From JAKSSE01 sp045597645 (lineage in GTDB: Bacteria; Bacillota; Clostridia; Lachnospirales; Lachnospiraceae): a stretch of 55,016 bases of DNA. Positions 52,235 through 55,016 of the stretch are shown piece by piece. Every line of letters begins with the position of its first letter. The stretch's first letter is position 1. Location of the stretch: positions 1 through 55,016 of the forward strand of contig JAZLKM010000042.1 of NCBI GenBank assembly GCA_045597645.1, written 5' to 3'. Under the pieces are notes generated by a model. The model was not told the DNA's origin. It did not search any database and saw only the letters and a program-made list of their open reading frames with translations. A program made the position numbers and the translations under genes.

Positions 52235-53665
52235 ATGTTTGAATTATGTAACGAATTATCGCTAAATGAAAAGTTAGAAATACTCAGTGATGCAGCCAAA
52301 TACGATGTCGCCTGCACCAGCAGTGGCGTAGATAGACGCGGTCAAAAGGGGATGCTCGGCAATTCATGCGCCGCGGGTGTGTGTCATACGTTCACTCCTG
52401 ATGGCAGGTGTGTATCTCTTTTGAAGATACTAATGACCAATCACTGCGAATATGATTGTACGTATTGCAAAAACAGAAAAAGCAATGACATCCCACGCGC
52501 CACATTCTCTCCAGATGAGATCTGCCAGCTCACAATAGAGTTTTATAAGCGCAACTACATAGAGGGGCTTTTCTTAAGCTCTGGAATAATCCAAAATCCA
52601 ACTTATACTATGGAGCGCATGTGTGAGGCACTAAGGAAACTTCGCACCGAATATCACTTCAACGGCTATATTCACGTCAAGGCAATCCCCGGTGCGTCTC
52701 AGGAACTATTATATTCCGCTGGTCTACTGGCAGATCGAATAAGCATAAATATGGAGCTGCCCACTGAATCCAGTCTGTCGAAGCTCGCCCCCAACAAGAC
52801 GATGCGCGGTATTATCAAGCCTATGAATCAGATATCAGAGACTATCGTCAAGCATCGCATCGCCATAGGCAAGGCTCCTCGCATGGAGCGCGCCGGAATC
52901 AATCAAAAGCTCACCGCCAGTATATGGGGCAATCCTCAGGAGCGAATCGAGGGTGGAAGTGCCTTATTACTTCCAGCTGAGAAAAAAGATGCTAGCCTAC
53001 AGCGCCCATTCGCCTCGGCTGGCCAAAGTACTCAAATGATAATTGGTGCTACAGACGAGACTGATCTGGAGCTTATTCGCACTACTCAGAGTCTATATCA
53101 GTCATTTGACCTAAAACGCGTTTTTTATTCTGGATATATTCCTATAAATAATGACATCAATCTCCCTGATATCGACACTCCTGTCCCCATGCTTCGCGAG
53201 CACCGACTCTATCAGGCTGATTGGCTTATGCGATACTATGGCTTTTTCGCAGAAGAGCTCTTATCAGAAAAAAATCCATTTTTTGATGAGCAGCTAGACC
53301 CCAAATGCTTCTGGGCTCTCCAGCACCTGGACAAATTCCCTGTAGAAATCAACAAGGCTCCTGCGGAGTTACTGGTTAAAGTACCTGGTATTGGCCCTAC
53401 AGGTGTGAAAAAAATACTTGCTGCCAGGCGCTTTGGAAGTGTCAATTTTGAGATGCTTAAAAAAATGCACATTGTGCTAAAACGAGCCCAGTATTTCATA
53501 ACATGCAACGGACGTATGCTCTATCCCATTCCAATAAAAGAGAGCTTTATACGCGGACAGCTCACCGATTTAGAGCGTGTCGAGGTAGCCCAGATACAAG
53601 GCAAGACTGTCGAATACAAGCAGATGAACCTGTTTACTGACTTTAATGTAGCCCACGGAGGTTAA
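52235..53665 (+). CDS. radical SAM protein, putative DNA modification/repair family
   Basis: 476 residues from ATG 52235, with GAGGTGA 4 bases upstream. The radical-SAM cluster motif is CEYDCTYC (Cys71, Cys75, Cys78). Additional cysteines at 27, 45, 50 and 59 could hold a second cluster. A C-terminal helix-hairpin-helix (about 368-402, VPGIGPTGVKKI) suggests DNA contact. I recognise the family usually paired with a DUF4130 partner and annotated as a putative DNA modification/repair radical-SAM protein; its reaction is not established. The LexA-type box in the promoter supports a damage-response role. Confidence 0.9.
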   Translation: MFELCNELSLNEKLEILSDAAKYDVACTSSGVDRRGQKGMLGNSCAAGVCHTFTPDGRCVSLLKILMTNHCEYDCTYCKNRKSNDIPRATFSPDEICQLTIEFYKRNYIEGLFLSSGIIQNPTYTMERMCEALRKLRTEYHFNGYIHVKAIPGASQELLYSAGLLADRISINMELPTESSLSKLAPNKTMRGIIKPMNQISETIVKHRIAIGKAPRMERAGINQKLTASIWGNPQERIEGGSALLLPAEKKDASLQRPFASAGQSTQMIIGATDETDLELIRTTQSLYQSFDLKRVFYSGYIPINNDINLPDIDTPVPMLREHRLYQADWLMRYYGFFAEELLSEKNPFFDEQLDPKCFWALQHLDKFPVEINKAPAELLVKVPGIGPTGVKKILAARRFGSVNFEMLKKMHIVLKRAQYFITCNGRMLYPIPIKESFIRGQLTDLERVEVAQIQGKTVEYKQMNLFTDFNVAHGG

Positions 53666-53666
53666 A

Positions 53667-54419
53667 ATGTATTATTACACCTGTGCTCCAACAATAGAGG
53701 CGATGCTTAGCTGCATTTACGTTGCTTGGAGCAGCAAGCGAGGACATCAGAATATCAAGCTCCTGTTAGAGCCTGTATCTCAGTACACTCTTTTTGACGA
53801 GTACATCCATGTAGATGCCAGTGAGCGCATGGTCGAAAGTGTAATGGATGCTGTCAACCATAAAATATCACCTTACTTCTACCACCAGCTGATGTATACA
53901 GCAATGGCATATGAAGAGGATGCTCTCGATAACATCTTTCACTGTATGATTCTAGGCTTTGCACTAGGCCCCAGCACTTTAGATATGTTCCAATACCGCG
54001 ACGTAATGCGGCACCAGGAGATAGCCCATCGACTGGGCAACGAGGTCTGCCGCTTCAAAGAGTTCGCAAGGTTTCACCAGATAGGAAGCGCATACGTGGC
54101 TCACATAGAGCCCCGAAGCCGCATAATACCAGCACTTGGCCCCATATTTGAAGACCGTATGCCCTCAGAGCACTGGATGATCATTGATGACATTCATCGC
54201 GAGGCTGTAATTCATCCCAAGGATGATGATTTCTACATAAAGCAGCTTTCTGATCAGGAGTTCATCCGTCTGTTGGACACCGAAAATGAGAATGACGACT
54301 ACACAGATATGTGGCGCACCTTTTTCCATGCGATCACGATCCAGCAGCGAGCTAATTACCGCTGTCAGCGTAGCCACTTTCCAATCATGTACCGCGATCA
54401 TGCTGTGGAATTCCAATAA
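53667..54419 (+). CDS. DUF4130-type DNA-metabolism partner of the radical SAM protein
   Basis: 250 residues with the family features YTCAPTIEAMLSCIYVAW at the start, VNHKISPYFYHQLMYTAMAY and DVMRHQEIAHRLGNEVCRF in the middle, and IIDDIHREAVIH near the end. Such proteins are found beside the radical-SAM gene or fused to uracil-DNA-glycosylase-like domains. The activity is unknown. Its ribosome site GGAGG lies in the last codons of the upstream gene, 5 bases before ATG, so translation is coupled. Confidence 0.88.
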   Translation: MYYYTCAPTIEAMLSCIYVAWSSKRGHQNIKLLLEPVSQYTLFDEYIHVDASERMVESVMDAVNHKISPYFYHQLMYTAMAYEEDALDNIFHCMILGFALGPSTLDMFQYRDVMRHQEIAHRLGNEVCRFKEFARFHQIGSAYVAHIEPRSRIIPALGPIFEDRMPSEHWMIIDDIHREAVIHPKDDDFYIKQLSDQEFIRLLDTENENDDYTDMWRTFFHAITIQQRANYRCQRSHFPIMYRDHAVEFQ

Positions 54420-54456
54420 AAACCGACCTCACCAGCTCAAGCTTTGTGAGGTCGGT
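54417..54456 (-). terminator. Rho-independent terminator of the small membrane protein gene
   Basis: ACCGACCTCAC pairs with GTGAGGTCGGT (11 bp), followed by TTTTTATT on the minus strand. On the plus strand no T-run follows, so it would not clearly terminate the DUF4130 transcript. Confidence 0.85.
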
Positions 54457-54482
54457 ATGTCCCGAAAGTAGATACTGAGAGC

Positions 54483-54689
54483 TTACTCTTCGCTCTCTTT
54501 CTTCTCGTCCTTATTTTCGTTCTTCCCCTTATAAAAGCTAATTGAGAAGAAATTTCCTACGGCAACAAGCATAAGTCCAATTGCTACAAGCTTTGAATTG
54601 TGCTCACCGAAAATACATACAGCGAATATTACCAACGCTATAGCATTGCAGACAATACTAATAATTCTTAACACCTTTTCCTTTTCCAT
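54483..54689 (-). CDS. small membrane protein, two transmembrane segments
   Basis: 68 residues. Two hydrophobic segments (about 8-28 and 32-54) are followed by a highly charged tail (KGKNENKDEKKESEE). I do not recognise a family. A terminator follows it directly. GGAAAAGGG-like sequence precedes the ATG. Confidence 0.65.
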   Translation of the reverse strand: MEKEKVLRIISIVCNAIALVIFAVCIFGEHNSKLVAIGLMLVAVGNFFSISFYKGKNENKDEKKESEE

Positions 54690-54745
54690 TATTCCCTTTT
54701 CCTTTTTATTGATATTTGCTAGTGCCTCTTACTCATAAACAATTG

Positions 54746-55016
54746 TTACTTTGAAATTAGATTTTTTGTAAGCATTTTCAAGAAAAGCGGCTGCAAAACA
54801 ACGATCACTACGTATCCAACCACGAAGCATAAAACTAATGATCCAGGCAGGACCTTGGATACCGGTGGCACCGCCCCTGCAGGCGCATGCTTTGCAGCAT
54901 TCCCCAACATAACTACCACCATTATTACAGTTATAAGAGGGGTATATATGAGGTCTGATATTAATCCGCTTAGCAAATTCCCCTTAAGGCTACGTGGGTC
55001 CGCCTTGCATTTGCCG
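54746..55016 (-). CDS. DUF2798-like membrane protein, N-terminus cut by the window end
   Basis: The frame stays open to the last base, so the gene continues beyond the window; the apparent TTG start at 54976 is internal. About 90 residues are visible, with GKCKADPRSLKGNLLSGL upstream of two hydrophobic segments (about 20-42 and 60-85 of the visible part). The SLKGNLLSGLISDLIYTPLIT segment, seen here as KGNLLSGL and DLIYTPLIT, resembles the second half of DUF2798 proteins. Function unknown. Confidence 0.6.
   Translation of the reverse strand, partial: GKCKADPRSLKGNLLSGLISDLIYTPLITVIMVVVMLGNAAKHAPAGAVPPVSKVLPGSLVLCFVVGYVVIVVLQPLFLKMLTKNLISK

Noticed and set aside
1..55016. CRISPR array, transposase, toxin-antitoxin pair or defence island
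   Set aside because: No regularly spaced repeats, transposase motifs or defence-gene signatures were seen; gene content is mostly core metabolism, division and signalling.

Overview
The window reads as chromosome of a low-GC Clostridia, most likely a rumen- or gut-type Lachnospiraceae (Butyrivibrio/Pseudobutyrivibrio-like). This is inferred from gene content: a MecA-type ClpC adaptor, a GH43 hemicellulase, YerC, a CdaR-type regulator next to ftsEX, a CvfB-TrxB pair, and a radical-SAM/DUF4130 DNA-metabolism pair. Strong Shine-Dalgarno sites, frequent TTG starts and consensus sigma-A promoters fit this. Almost everything lies on the minus strand. Only tRNA-Leu with its companion element and the final radical-SAM operon are on the plus strand. 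I see no phage, insertion sequence or CRISPR array.

Layout in map order (minus-strand operons are transcribed right to left). 1-3.9 kb: a HAD phosphatase, methyltransferase, NYN-LOTUS protein, small protein and PrsA-like lipoprotein. 4.0-6.3 kb: mecA and a GH43 glycosidase. 6.3-6.6 kb: plus-strand tRNA-Leu(CAA), then a GC-rich four-stem element that reuses the tRNA acceptor stem and terminator. 6.6-23.3 kb: one long run, pyrE - membrane protein - M29-like peptidase - purE - purM - purN - galK - purD - two membrane hybrid kinases - response regulator - asnS - asnA - yerC. It joins nucleotide and asparagine metabolism to a phosphorelay with no obvious output domain. 23.4-26.4 kb: sulP and hom.

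26.4-32.9 kb: cell-division and wall cluster cdaR-like - ftsE - ftsX - M23 hydrolase - ctpA - prfB. 32.9-33.3 kb: a 440-base non-coding region with a LexA-like box, an inverted repeat and an orphan plus-strand terminator. 33.3-36.4 kb: an NlpC/P60 hydrolase with a WalR-type box and near-leaderless promoter, then trxB and cvfB. 36.5 kb: tRNA-Gln(CTG). 36.7-42.1 kb: a c-di-GMP operon (flavin reductase, serine acetyltransferase, PilZ receptor, GGDEF-EAL enzyme, Cof phosphatase). 42.2-45.8 kb: a heterodimeric ABC exporter. 45.8-48.9 kb: hisS and aspS. 49-51.3 kb: a second ABC exporter. 51.4 kb: tRNA-Gly(CCC). 52.2-54.4 kb: the plus-strand radical-SAM/DUF4130 operon with a LexA box in its promoter. 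The end holds two small membrane proteins, the last cut by the window edge.

The most notable signals are regulatory. They are the tRNA-Leu-linked structured element, the WalR-like box at the NlpC/P60 gene, the LexA-type box on the radical-SAM operon, the terminator that swallows the pyrE ribosome-binding site, and a repeated layout of terminators packed against the next gene. Functional statements rest on recognised family motifs. Regulatory statements rest on pattern matches read by eye.
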